Shown here: in pieces, positions 39,856 through 51,227 of the stretch | Position numbering within the stretch: position 1 is the stretch's first letter | Layout: each line of letters begins with the position of its first letter | NCBI GenBank assembly: GCA_020635725.1 | Contig: JACJZF010000009.1 | Span: forward strand, 62,001 to 126,000 | Length of the DNA: 64,000 nucleotides | From: Flavobacteriales bacterium | GTDB taxonomy: Bacteria > Bacteroidota > Bacteroidia > Flavobacteriales_F > PHOS-HE28 | Direction of reading: 5' to 3' | Made by a program: the position numbers and the translations under genes | Notes under the pieces: model-generated | What the model was told of the DNA's origin: nothing | Database searches by the model: none | What the model saw: the letters and a program-made list of their open reading frames with translations, nothing else

Positions 39856-42800
39856 TCAGTGTTGGATCACCAGGCGCTCATTGAGCACTCGGCTGCCGGC
39901 CGTGATCGTCACCGTGTACATGCCGGTCGCAAGGCTGCCGTTGAGCTCGAGCACCGTGTTCACGGCATTGTCGCTGTTCACGGCCACCGTGCGGGCGCTC
40001 ACGCGCTTGCCGAAGGCGTCGTAGATATCCACGCTCACCGTGCGCACCTCATCCTCCAGCGCATCGATGCTCAGGAAGAGCTGATCGCCGCGGTTCGGGT
40101 TGGGGTACATGCTGAAGCCGCTGTTGCTCTCGAGCACCATGTTCTGGTTGCCGCCTTGAGCTGCGCCGCAGTTGATCGTGAGCTGGCAGACCTTGCCCCA
40201 AGCCGGATCGGTCACGGAATTGGGGTTCGGCGTGCTCACGCACCAGGTAGCCCCGTTGTCGAAGCTGATGCGCACATCCACGTCGTAGGTCTTGCCGCAC
40301 TCCAGGCCAACGGTGTTCACGAAGTACTGATTCGTCGAAGCGGTCTTCACCAGAACGAAGTTCTCGGCCTCGATCCGGAAGCGGAACTGGTAACGGTTCG
40401 CGTTCTGGAAGGTGCAGTTCGGGCGGATGCGCTGCTTGGGCACCGCATGCACGAGCTCGTTGTTGCCGAGGCCACGGCTTCCGCCGCAGATGAAGAACGT
40501 GTTGCTCGGGTCATCCATGAGGCTGGTGGCCGGGCAGCTCGCGGCGGTGTTATCCACCATGAAGCGGCAGGCCGGACCGAACTCATTGAACACTCCGTTC
40601 ACACGGCTACGCACGCGTACGTTGTACATCACGCCTTCCTGCAGCTGGTTGCCGGTCCATGCATTGATCCGGAAGTGGCAGGCACGGGTCGGGCCAGCGG
40701 GCAGGCCGTTGGTGGTGCTGTGCGTCTGCAAGCGACGGAAGCTGTATCCGCCGTTCGGGTCGTACCACCACATCTGGTAACCGCTCGCGGAGTTGCTCAC
40801 GCCGTACTCGGCCGTCACCGTGGGGTTGTCGTTCGCCACGATGTATTCCGCGTTGCACGGGCTGGTGCGCCAATCGAGCTTGTCGCAGCTGGCGAAGATC
40901 AAGCGGTCGTCGCCGATCGGCAGGCAGAAGCCCAGGTCGTTGGCGATCGCGCTCACCGAGCCGGTGTTGAAGTTGCCGCTGTTGTCGATGATCCGGCGCA
41001 TGTTGCCGCCCTGCTCACGCAGCACGTAACCGCCCGTGGTGAGGCCATCGCCACCGGAGTCGAGCACCCGGAGGTAGTAGCAGCCATCGGGGAGGCAGGC
41101 GTGCATGGTCTGGTCGGCGTTGGAGATGAGGCCCGTGCCGCTCACCGCGAGCACGTTGGAACCTTGCGCACGGATCTCCCAGGTGGTCTCCGTGCCAGCG
41201 TTGGCATCGTTCTCCAGGTCAAGCGAAACGCCATTGGCCGGGCAGCTGCTGTTGTTGTCGCCGCAGCTCACGGTCAGGGTGTAGTCGCCGGTGCCGGTCC
41301 AGCCGGTCACGTAAACGTAGTAGGTGGTGGCGCTGGAACCGGTCCAGGTGGCCACGCTCTGCGGCGAGCAGAGACCGAAGGCGTCGTCGTTGCCCGCGAC
41401 GCAGGTCAACGTCACGCAATCACTGGTGGTGCCTACCCATACCTGCGTATCGAAGTTGGAGCCGCAGGTGCTGGCCGTCATGGTGCCATCGAAGCCCTGT
41501 ACCGTGTACCATACGCCCGGGGCGCCATTGTTCACGTAGGGGTCGTTGATGGCCACGTCGGAGCAGTTAGTAGCAGGTCCGCCGGTGTTGGTGGCGTAGA
41601 TCGTGCTGCCGCTCACCACGCTGTTGCAATCCATCATGATCGCATTGGCGCAGAGGTCGTTGGCGGGCGGGGGAGGCGGCGTGAAGGCGCAGACCTCATG
41701 CGCACCACCTTGGCCGAAGCCGGTGTTGCTCGAGACTCGCACCACGTAATCCGTATTCGCCACGAGGTTCGTCAATGCGAAGTCGGCACCGCCGAATCCG
41801 CAATACACGCTGCTTCCAGCGCAACCGCCTTGGAACACATCAATAACGATGTCGCTCATGCCGATGTTCGTGAAGTCAACGTTCACCGTGGGGTTCGAGC
41901 CGCTGTTGAAGGTGTACCACACGTCAGGCCAAGGACCGCCGAAATCGCAGGTGGGCGCAGGGCCGTCCTGTACAGCGCCGCCATTGTTGCCGGCCGTGCC
42001 GTTGGCTGGGCAGCTGCCATTGGCACCCACAGTGAGCACGAAGGCATTAGCGCAGTCGTCATTGGCAGGCGGAGGCGCCGGGCAGAGCACGGTGAAATCC
42101 ACCGTGCGCGAGGCCGTGCTCTCGGGATCCCACATGATGTAGTAGGTGTTGCCCGCAGTGAAGTCCAAGGCAACGCCGCCATTGAAGTTATCACCCGGAA
42201 CCACACCTGTGCCAATCACGTCATCCCAGTAGTTCCAGCCCGTGTTGTCGCAGGCGGTGGCGTCCTTCCAGAAGAAGTCGACCCAGCTGCCCGTGAAGGA
42301 AGTGACGTTGATGGTGTGCGTACCGGTGATCGTGGCCGTGAAGGAGAAGATCTGCTCCTGACCGGGCGTGCCATAGGGGCCGTTGCCGTCGAACACGCCA
42401 TCTCCGGAAGCGTTGGTCACAGGACCGGTCGGCACGTCGCACGCAGCGATGTTCGCGATGGACGCGCAGGGGTCATACGCGGGAGGCGCGGTGTACACGC
42501 ACAGGTCGTAGGTTCCTCCGCCGCCGGCCTCAGAGGCCACGCGCAGCACATAGTCCGTGTTGGGCGTCGTGGCGAAGGTGCCATCGAGCCCAGCTAGGCC
42601 GAAGTCGCAGTAGATGCTGGTACCTGCGCAGGATCCTTCACGCACCTCTACGAGGAGTGAAGCGAAGTTCCAGTTGCTGATCAGGTAGCTCAGGCTGGTG
42701 TTCGAACCCGAGTTGAAGCTGTACCACACGTCGGAATAGGGGCCGCTTACGATGCAGGGGAAGGCTCCGCCATCATCGCTGGCTGCGGAGTTGTCACCCG

Positions 42801-45800
42801 GGGTCGCCACGCAGCTGAGCTGATCGGCTGCCACGGTGATCGGCTCGGCGCTGCTGCAATCATCGTTGGAGGGCGCGATCAGTTCGTCGATCACCAGGGT
42901 GTAGTTGCCCTGGTCGGCTGAACTATAGGCGTCCACCACGATGTAGTAGGTGTTTCCTGCCGTAACACTCAGGCCGGTGATGCTCGACACGAACGCGCTC
43001 AGGAAGAGCGGAGCGGTGCAGGCGTCATCCACGCAGCTGATCGGGGTTCCGGTGCAGGCATCCTGGTACACGTACAGCTTGGTGTCGTAGTTCGTGACAC
43101 CGGTGCAGAGCGTGAGGCTCAGGATCTGATCCGTCGGGGGGACATAGCGGTACACAACGTCCTTACCACCGGTGGCGGTGTATGGACATACGGAGTTGTA
43201 GTCGTCCGTGAACGTCGTGTTGCTGCCATCCGTGGTGTAGGGCACGGACGGGATGTTGATCGGAGCAGCGCAGGTCTCGCCGAGCGGCGGGCAGGTGCCA
43301 TTGTCCGTGAAGGTGCCCAGCGTGTGGTGGCACTGGCTGTCGCCCGGGTGCAACAGTCGGATGAACACGTTGTCATCGATGTTGAAGGGGCCCAGGTTGG
43401 CGATGTCGAAGTCGAAGAGCTGTACCGGGTAAACCTGCGGGGTTCCGCCGTTCACGGTGTATTCGACCTCGGTGTAACCGCCATCACCGGTGAAGGTGAC
43501 CTCCACGTCGATGGTGAAGTTGTACGCGATGCAATCGGTGGTCACCACGGCGGTGCCGGTCGGGTCAACGCAACCCGGGGTGCACTCCACCTCGAAGATC
43601 CAAGGGGTCGTGCTGCCTCCGTCCTGGCAGGAGCCAGAACCGTCGCTGTCGATCTCGATGAAAAGGTCGCCGCTGGAGCTCGTTCCGGTTACACCATTCA
43701 GAACCGGGAAGTTGCCCGTGAGGTTGCCTTCCGTGGCAGGTACACCGTCAATCGGGTCGCCCGAGTTATCGGTGCCGCTGTAGCCGCGGATCACATCCCC
43801 GGCCTCCATGGAGCCTTGGATGAAGGTCACGGTGAGGGTTTCGCCGGGGGTGTTCGATGAGAAGGTGAAAGTGCGGCCGTCGTTATTGGTGTAGCAATGG
43901 TTGATCACCACGGTGTTCCCGCAGACCACCTCGATCGGGCAGTTCGAGTAGAACGTGCCCAGCGCGGTGCCGCAGCCGGTGGTGCCGTTGCCCACGCTCA
44001 CGCTTACCGCGTCGGTGGTGGCGAATCCGTTGATGTTCGTGGTGCCGAGGCCAACGCCGGTGACATCCACCGGTGTGCCGCCATTCACGCTGTAGGTGAT
44101 GGTGCCGGTGGCCGCGCCGCCGAGGTCGCTGATGGTCACATCGATGCCGAAGGTGCCTCCGACGCAATCATCGACCACCAGGGCGGAAGCTGCCGTGGGA
44201 GTGCCGCTGCAGGTCACCGTCAGCGCATAGTCACCGAAGTTGGTGCTGAAGCCGGTCACATAGATGTAGTAGGTGGTGCTCGCATCGGCATCCCAGGTCA
44301 CGATGCTCTGCGCGGTGAACGCGCAAGGACCGGTGCTGGCATCATCGTTCCCTGCTACGCAGTTGAAGCTGCCGCAGCTGCCGGTCATCACGAAGAGCTT
44401 CGTGTCGTAGTTGGAGCCGCACAGATCGGCAGTGGTGCTGCCGCAGATGCCGGACACCGTGTACCACACCCCGTTGGCGGTGGCGTCCGTGGTGCCGCAG
44501 GCACCACCGAAGACGGGCGCGCCCGTGTTCGAGCCCCACTGGGTGTTCCCGGTGTAGGTCACCCCGCAATCAACAGGAATGGCATTCGCGCACAGGTCGT
44601 TCACAGGCGGCGGCGGGCAGGCCAAGCCCGGAAGGACCTCGATCTCGTATGGACCGCTACCATCGGTCTGTTCCGTAATGGCAATGTAATAGGTGCCAGG
44701 CTGCAGGGCCGGGTACACATGCCGACGGCTGCCGTTGGCGCAATCGTTGGTGATCGTCGTAGGAGCGATGAACGTGGTGAAGGGGCAGCCTACGAACAGG
44801 TTCACGAAGGAGATGGTACGCGCAGGCGTGCTTCCGCAATAGTTGAACTCGAGTGATTGAACGCACTCGGTGAGCGTGAAGGCTTCCCACACGTGCGGGG
44901 CACCGAATGCATCGGCATCGATGGCACCGGTGCTGTTGCCCGAGATGGTGATGGACCCGCCAGCACCTACGTTCTGGATGCTGCTCACCCCGGTGCAGAC
45001 ACCGTTGGCGGGCGGCAACGCGAAGGTGATCGGTCCGGACCAGCTGCTGGTGAGCGAAGGACCGCACACCGCGCGCACGTAGAATTCATAGATCTGACCG
45101 GCGGTCAGACCGCTCGCGGTGAAGGTGGAGCTCGTCACACCGGGGTCGGAGGGTACGCCCGGCGCACCGCCTCCAGCAGCCTGAATATGCACGTCCCATT
45201 CAGTCTCTGCGCAGCCCAGGGTCCAGCTCAGATCCATGCTGTTGCCAACCGGGTTGCCGGCGGCAAGCGAGGTCGGGGCGGGGCAGGGATCAGCTGCGGA
45301 GATGGTGATCACATAGTCCTCTGTCTCGAAGTAAGCGGAAGCATTGGTGCATGGGTCGATGCTCGCCCCGGTGGTTTGACCATACATGCAGCGAACGCGC
45401 AGACGGTGCTCACCGAGTGGTGGATTGCACGCCAAAACGATGGGGAAGGTGGCGTTGCCGCCGAGTACTCCCACGGATCCGCTACCCGGCACGATGGTGG
45501 TCGTATATCCGATTCGCTCGGTCGGTCCGAAGGCGCCATCATCGTTATAGTCGATCCACGCAGCGTAGTGCTCAGCCCATTGACCGGCATATACCGTGCA
45601 GCCGTAGGACGCGCCCGCTTGCAAGGTGGTCGTGAGGAGCGGATTGCCAGTGTAGTCGGAATAGCCGAGTGTTCCACTGGGGCAGCCGGTGCCGGAGTTA
45701 TTATCCAAGGTGTTCAGGATCACCCGTGCGATCACGTCCCCGTCAGTGCAGCCGAAAGTCGAAGCGGGCGGTATGCAATATGGACCGCAATAGGCCACAG

Positions 45801-46665
45801 GCGTGCTATTGGCCGTTACAGCAAGCTCAGGAGTGGAATAAACCAAGGACCCACCGGAGCATTGCACACCTACGCGGTAGTAGGCCGTGGCCGAAGGTGC
45901 CAAGGAGGTAACCTGCGTGGCGCCGGTTCCGAGCACCGTGAGGTTGGTCGTGAACGCAGCGTCATCGGCGCGCTCCCACTGGTAGGTGAGGCCGTCGGCC
46001 GCGATCGGAGTGGTCAACGACAGCGTGAATGGGCCGCAAGGTGTTCCGCTGCTGGCTTGGATGGAGCCCACGGTTGGCGGGTCCGTGCAGGGCGGCAGAG
46101 CTTCGACCAGTGTTACGTTGTCGAAGTTCCAATACGCATCGCTGATACCGGAGGCCCAAGTGCAGTTCCACCTCACGTACACCGGTCCTGCCGGTGGGGT
46201 GAAGGAGTGCGACTTGGCGATGCAGGCATTGTTCAGCTGCGCCTCGTTCGTGATCGTCGTGATCGTGGTCCAAGGGCCAGTGGCGGTGGTGCCCCACTGC
46301 ACGTCGAAGCTGCCCCAAGGAGCAGCTGTCGCGGTGGTGTTCGCGCTCCAGTTGTTCACCTTGTAGGTGTAGCCAATGGTCACAAGTCCACCGTTGGCCG
46401 TTCCCGTGAGCGGGGAAATCAGGCTGCCGGTGGTTGCGCCGCTGTAAAGGTTCCGACGCATGGCGCCGCCAGCACCGCCACAGGAGGTGGTGCCAGTGAA
46501 CCAGGAGAAGTTACCGGTCCAACCCGTGGAGTTCGCATCGAAGTTGAACGAGTAATTGATCTGCGCCGATGTCGGTATGCCTAGGAGGCATGCCAGCACC
46601 AACGCCACGAACGAGGACCAGAGGGTCCGCCGCGTTCGCCGCGGTTGGGGAGTAGGGCAACTCAT
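39856..46665 (-). CDS. T9SS-exported multidomain protein (2269 aa)
   Basis: 2269 residues. Signal peptide 1-34 (WSSFVALVLACLLGIPTSAQ); N-module 36-190 nearly the same as in the 1382-aa paralog; Ig-like 200-275; a GEVED-type domain 290-460 ending YFETEDYVITISA; Fn3-like 465-555. A series of PPC-like domains follows (CANAIPVDCG ... YYIYVTGFST and similar), with a CUB-like domain in between (GDVIRGYSGTDNSGDPIDG ... IEIDSDGSGSC) that is also found in the giant protein. The shared C-terminal module and type A sorting domain end it (MYPNPNRGDQLFLSID, VDIYDAFGKRVSA). The many PPC-like units suggest a surface-binding role, though no ligand can be named. Start ATG 46665. Confidence 0.88.
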   Translation of the reverse strand: MSCPTPQPRRTRRTLWSSFVALVLACLLGIPTSAQINYSFNFDANSTGWTGNFSWFTGTTSCGGAGGAMRRNLYSGATTGSLISPLTGTANGGLVTIGYTYKVNNWSANTTATAAPWGSFDVQWGTTATGPWTTITTITNEAQLNNACIAKSHSFTPPAGPVYVRWNCTWASGISDAYWNFDNVTLVEALPPCTDPPTVGSIQASSGTPCGPFTLSLTTPIAADGLTYQWERADDAAFTTNLTVLGTGATQVTSLAPSATAYYRVGVQCSGGSLVYSTPELAVTANSTPVAYCGPYCIPPASTFGCTDGDVIARVILNTLDNNSGTGCPSGTLGYSDYTGNPLLTTTLQAGASYGCTVYAGQWAEHYAAWIDYNDDGAFGPTERIGYTTTIVPGSGSVGVLGGNATFPIVLACNPPLGEHRLRVRCMYGQTTGASIDPCTNASAYFETEDYVITISAADPCPAPTSLAAGNPVGNSMDLSWTLGCAETEWDVHIQAAGGGAPGVPSDPGVTSSTFTASGLTAGQIYEFYVRAVCGPSLTSSWSGPITFALPPANGVCTGVSSIQNVGAGGSITISGNSTGAIDADAFGAPHVWEAFTLTECVQSLEFNYCGSTPARTISFVNLFVGCPFTTFIAPTTITNDCANGSRRHVYPALQPGTYYIAITEQTDGSGPYEIEVLPGLACPPPPVNDLCANAIPVDCGVTYTGNTQWGSNTGAPVFGGACGTTDATANGVWYTVSGICGSTTADLCGSNYDTKLFVMTGSCGSFNCVAGNDDASTGPCAFTAQSIVTWDADASTTYYIYVTGFSTNFGDYALTVTCSGTPTAASALVVDDCVGGTFGIDVTISDLGGAATGTITYSVNGGTPVDVTGVGLGTTNINGFATTDAVSVSVGNGTTGCGTALGTFYSNCPIEVVCGNTVVINHCYTNNDGRTFTFSSNTPGETLTVTFIQGSMEAGDVIRGYSGTDNSGDPIDGVPATEGNLTGNFPVLNGVTGTSSSGDLFIEIDSDGSGSCQDGGSTTPWIFEVECTPGCVDPTGTAVVTTDCIAYNFTIDVEVTFTGDGGYTEVEYTVNGGTPQVYPVQLFDFDIANLGPFNIDDNVFIRLLHPGDSQCHHTLGTFTDNGTCPPLGETCAAPINIPSVPYTTDGSNTTFTDDYNSVCPYTATGGKDVVYRYVPPTDQILSLTLCTGVTNYDTKLYVYQDACTGTPISCVDDACTAPLFLSAFVSSITGLSVTAGNTYYIVVDAYSSADQGNYTLVIDELIAPSNDDCSSAEPITVAADQLSCVATPGDNSAASDDGGAFPCIVSGPYSDVWYSFNSGSNTSLSYLISNWNFASLLVEVREGSCAGTSIYCDFGLAGLDGTFATTPNTDYVLRVASEAGGGGTYDLCVYTAPPAYDPCASIANIAACDVPTGPVTNASGDGVFDGNGPYGTPGQEQIFSFTATITGTHTINVTSFTGSWVDFFWKDATACDNTGWNYWDDVIGTGVVPGDNFNGGVALDFTAGNTYYIMWDPESTASRTVDFTVLCPAPPPANDDCANAFVLTVGANGSCPANGTAGNNGGAVQDGPAPTCDFGGPWPDVWYTFNSGSNPTVNVDFTNIGMSDIVIDVFQGGCAGSSVYCGFGGADFALTNLVANTDYVVRVSSNTGFGQGGAHEVCAFTPPPPPANDLCANAIMMDCNSVVSGSTIYATNTGGPATNCSDVAINDPYVNNGAPGVWYTVQGFDGTMTASTCGSNFDTQVWVGTTSDCVTLTCVAGNDDAFGLCSPQSVATWTGSSATTYYVYVTGWTGTGDYTLTVSCGDNNSSCPANGVSLDLENDANAGTETTWEIRAQGSNVLAVSGTGLISNADQTMHACLPDGCYYLRVLDSGGDGLTTGGYVLREQGGNMRRIIDNSGNFNTGSVSAIANDLGFCLPIGDDRLIFASCDKLDWRTSPCNAEYIVANDNPTVTAEYGVSNSASGYQMWWYDPNGGYSFRRLQTHSTTNGLPAGPTRACHFRINAWTGNQLQEGVMYNVRVRSRVNGVFNEFGPACRFMVDNTAASCPATSLMDDPSNTFFICGGSRGLGNNELVHAVPKQRIRPNCTFQNANRYQFRFRIEAENFVLVKTASTNQYFVNTVGLECGKTYDVDVRISFDNGATWCVSTPNPNSVTDPAWGKVCQLTINCGAAQGGNQNMVLESNSGFSMYPNPNRGDQLFLSIDALEDEVRTVSVDIYDAFGKRVSARTVAVNSDNAVNTVLELNGSLATGMYTVTITAGSRVLNERLVIQH
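40165..41255 (-). repeat. Conserved C-terminal module, copy 3
   Basis: Copy in the 2269-aa protein, with CLPDGCYYLRVLDSGGDGLTT, CNAEYIVANDNPTVTAEYGV, YQMWWYDPNGGYSFRRL, GVMYNVRVRSRVNGVF, NRYQFRFRIEAENFVLVKT and YDVDVRISFDNGATWC. It is directly followed by the sorting domain, as in the other two copies. Confidence 0.8.
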
Positions 46666-46863
46666 TGATTTGGTTTTGGGGTTTTCGGTGCGCTATACTA
46701 GAATGTTATGAGTAGTGAATCAAGTGCTGAAGTTTTCAACCGGCAGGCAACCCTCCCTCCTTGTGAACGACCGCGCGCCCTGAGGCAGGGATTTTTCGTT
46801 GCATGTGAAGGCCACCGATGGTGATAAGCCCGAGGCACGCACCGGCGGGGTAATATTGCCAGC

Positions 46864-48309
46864 ATGCACCCCACGGAGCGCCGCGCGCCCACCTTGCTGC
46901 AGTCCCTGATCCCGATCGCGGTGCTGATCTGCCTGCTGGCCATGAACGTGGCGGTCTTCGGCGATGCCGGCCTTTCAGGACCGAACCAGGTGGTGCTGCT
47001 GATGGCGGCTGCCGTGGCCCTGGTGATCGGACTGTTCAACAAGCACCGTTTCGATGATCTGCTCGAGCATGTGGTGCGGAGCATCGGCACGGCGCTCTCG
47101 GCCTTGCTGATCCTGCTGCTGATCGGCGCGCTGGCCGGCACCTGGCTCGTCGGGGGCATCGTACCGGCTATGATCGATCACGGCCTGCAGCTCTTGTCGC
47201 CAAGGGTCTTCCTCTTCGCGGCCTGCCTGGTCTGCTGCGCCGTTTCATTGGCCACGGGCAGCTCCTGGAGCACCGTGGCCACCGTGGGGATCGCGCTCAT
47301 GGGCATCGGCAAGGCCTTGGGCATGCACGAAGGGCTCGTCGCCGGGGCGATCATCAGCGGTGCCTATTTCGGCGACAAGCTGAGTCCCCTGAGCGATACC
47401 ACCAACCTGGCTCCGGCAGTGGCAGGCACCGACCTCTTCACGCATGTGCGGTACCTGCTCAATACCACCATCCCGTCCATCACCCTGGCCCTTTTGGCCT
47501 TTCTGGCCATCGGCCTGTTCAGCGATGCCCCCATCGCCACGGCCGGCGTCGAGGAGTTGCGCGGTGCCATCCAAGCGCGCTTCCGGATCGGTTGGTGGCT
47601 CTACGCCGTGCCGCTGAGCGTGGTGCTCATGATCTGGCGCCGCGTGCCCGCGCTCCCTGCGCTCTTCATTGGCATGCTGGGAGGCGCGCTCTCCGCGCTT
47701 CTCTTCCAACGGGAGCTCCTGGTCGACCTGGCCGGAGGGGGATCACCGCGTCATCTGTATCAGGTGCTGCTGCAGAGCATGGGCTCCGGCATCAGCGTGG
47801 CCACCGGTAATGCCATGGTGGATGAGCTGCTCACTGCGAAGGGCATGGCCGGCATGCTGAATACCATCTGGCTGATCCTGTGCGCCATGACCTTTGGCGG
47901 TGCCATGGAGGGAGCCGGACTGCTCCAACGGCTCGCGGCGGCGATCCTCACACGCGTGCGCGGCGATGGATCGCTGATCGCGGCCACCGCTGGAAGCTGC
48001 GTGGTGGTGAACGCCACGGCATCGGACCAATACCTGAGCATCGTGGTGCCAGGCCGGATGTTCGCCCCGGTGTATAAGGAGCGCGGCTTGGATGCCCGTG
48101 TGCTCAGCCGAACGCTGGAGGACAGCGGCACGGTGACCAGCGCGCTTGTGCCCTGGAACACCTGCGGGGCGTACATGAGCGGCGTGCTCGGCGTGGCCAC
48201 CGCGGTTTACCTTCCGTTCTGCTTCTTCAACCTTCTGAGCCCCGTAATGACGGTGCTCCAGGGCGCGCTGGGCTGGCGCATCGCCCGTATCAGGCCCCAA
48301 GCGAAGTAA
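46864..48309 (+). CDS. nhaC: Na+/H+ antiporter, NhaC family
   Basis: 481-residue inner-membrane protein with about eleven hydrophobic segments. NhaC-type features are SLATGSSWSTVATVGIALMGIG and GAIISGAYFGDKLSPLSDTTNLAPAVAGTDL; in this family such conserved polar residues within helices form the cation path. It exchanges cytoplasmic Na+ for H+, for pH and sodium control. It is transcribed away from the 2269-aa T9SS gene, with a 198-bp gap that holds TAATATTG at 46851-46858 only 6 nt before the start codon. The next gene starts 30 bp downstream. Confidence 0.88.
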   Translation: MHPTERRAPTLLQSLIPIAVLICLLAMNVAVFGDAGLSGPNQVVLLMAAAVALVIGLFNKHRFDDLLEHVVRSIGTALSALLILLLIGALAGTWLVGGIVPAMIDHGLQLLSPRVFLFAACLVCCAVSLATGSSWSTVATVGIALMGIGKALGMHEGLVAGAIISGAYFGDKLSPLSDTTNLAPAVAGTDLFTHVRYLLNTTIPSITLALLAFLAIGLFSDAPIATAGVEELRGAIQARFRIGWWLYAVPLSVVLMIWRRVPALPALFIGMLGGALSALLFQRELLVDLAGGGSPRHLYQVLLQSMGSGISVATGNAMVDELLTAKGMAGMLNTIWLILCAMTFGGAMEGAGLLQRLAAAILTRVRGDGSLIAATAGSCVVVNATASDQYLSIVVPGRMFAPVYKERGLDARVLSRTLEDSGTVTSALVPWNTCGAYMSGVLGVATAVYLPFCFFNLLSPVMTVLQGALGWRIARIRPQAK

Positions 48310-48339
48310 CCCTTCCGGCTGTCAGTCGTTCAACGCCCG

Positions 48340-49083
48340 ATGGAAGCACCACGTGCGCTCGTCCTCGCGGCGAGCATGTCTCTGGCGGGCATAGGCGTCG
48401 CTCAGTTGGATACGGATCTGCTGGCGCAGGACGAGCACTACGTCATGGGCGATGCGGGCGAGGACCCTTCGCCGGAGCTCAATGCGTATGAAGCCTTCAA
48501 CATCGCCGTCGGCGGGGATTCCGTGCGACAATGCAATGGACATCCCTGCACCGGTTGGGTGGAGGATCACTACCCCGATGGTACGCTGAAGCACAAGGGC
48601 TATTACGACCAGGGGCACCTGACGGTCTACAAGAATTTCCACCCCGGCGGTGGCGTGGAGCGCGATTTCCGCTCGAGCGATGCCACGCGCAGCACGCAGC
48701 GCACCTGGCATCCCAACGGCGCCATTCGTTCGGAAACCCGTTACCGCGATGGCATCGTGGTCTATTTCGAGGATCATTATGTGGATGGATCGCTGCGCTA
48801 TGTGGAGGAGCGCCATCGCAAGGAGCCCTGCTTCACGCGCATGGAGCTGTATGATGCCCAAGGCAAGCCAGTGAGCATGCTGCACATGGTGGACAAAGGC
48901 GCGCTTGAAGTGGAACAGCTCGAGTACCACCCGGGCGGCGCGCTGCGCAGCAAGGGAAGGGCCCGCTACAACCCGGCGCGTATGGATACCCAACGCGTGG
49001 GCACCTGGGTCTTCTTCATGCCCGATGGCAGCAAGGCGCGCGAAGAGGACTACATCGATGGCAAGGTGCACGCTGTGCGCTGA
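48340..49083 (+). CDS. Exported MORN-variant repeat protein (YwqK-like)
   Basis: 247 residues. A weak signal peptide (ALVLAASMSLAGIGVAQ) is followed by MORN_2-type repeats with the pattern xYPDGxLKxKGYY: DHYPDGTLKHKGYYDQG, FHPGGGVERDF, WHPNGAIRSETRYRDG, YHPGGALRSKGRAR, and FMPDGSKAREEDYIDG. Proteins of this type are often labelled YwqK-family antitoxins, but no toxin is next to it, so that name should not be taken as function. It follows nhaC closely and may be co-transcribed. Confidence 0.75.
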   Translation: MEAPRALVLAASMSLAGIGVAQLDTDLLAQDEHYVMGDAGEDPSPELNAYEAFNIAVGGDSVRQCNGHPCTGWVEDHYPDGTLKHKGYYDQGHLTVYKNFHPGGGVERDFRSSDATRSTQRTWHPNGAIRSETRYRDGIVVYFEDHYVDGSLRYVEERHRKEPCFTRMELYDAQGKPVSMLHMVDKGALEVEQLEYHPGGALRSKGRARYNPARMDTQRVGTWVFFMPDGSKAREEDYIDGKVHAVR

Positions 49084-49107
49084 GGCATGCCGCGCGCATG
49101 AAATCAA

Positions 49108-49134
49108 CGAGCCCCGCGATGATCGCGGGGCTCG
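49108..49134. terminator. Bidirectional terminator between MORN protein and dnaK
   Basis: CGAGCCCCGCGAT (49108-49120) and ATCGCGGGGCTCG (49122-49134) are exact reverse complements around a minimal loop. It lies in the 108-bp gap between the convergent ends. Confidence 0.8.
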
Positions 49135-49191
49135 TACATGACAACCGGTTCGGTCTGACGGGTCCGGCAAGTCGGCCGGTCATGACCGCCG

Positions 49192-51093
<1,902 letters not shown>

Positions 51094-51180
51094 TGAGGTA
51101 GGTTGATGGTTCAGGTCGCACACGCTGGATCAAGGTCCATGCCACCGCCGGCGAACGCGATGAACCTGCCACGAACGGAA

Positions 51181-51205
51181 GAAGCCCGCCATGGGAGCGG
51201 GCTTC
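51181..51205. terminator. Terminator downstream of the DUF4249 gene
   Basis: GAAGCCCGC (51181-51189), a 7-nt loop, GCGGGCTTC (51197-51205). It sits 23 bp beyond the minus-strand stop at 51228 and separates that gene from dnaK. Confidence 0.75.
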
Positions 51206-51227
51206 CGATGCTGCCAGGATGGCAGCT

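Noticed and set aside
39859..42597. 912-codon and similar long plus-strand frames opposite the T9SS genes (also 23717-25987 and 31866-34226)
   Set aside because: Each mirrors a gene with a signal peptide, repeat domains and a sorting domain. The mirrored translations are His/Gly/Val-rich without structure.
48340..49083. Toxin-antitoxin system (YwqK antitoxin label)
   Set aside because: No toxin gene is adjacent. The label comes only from shared MORN_2 repeats.
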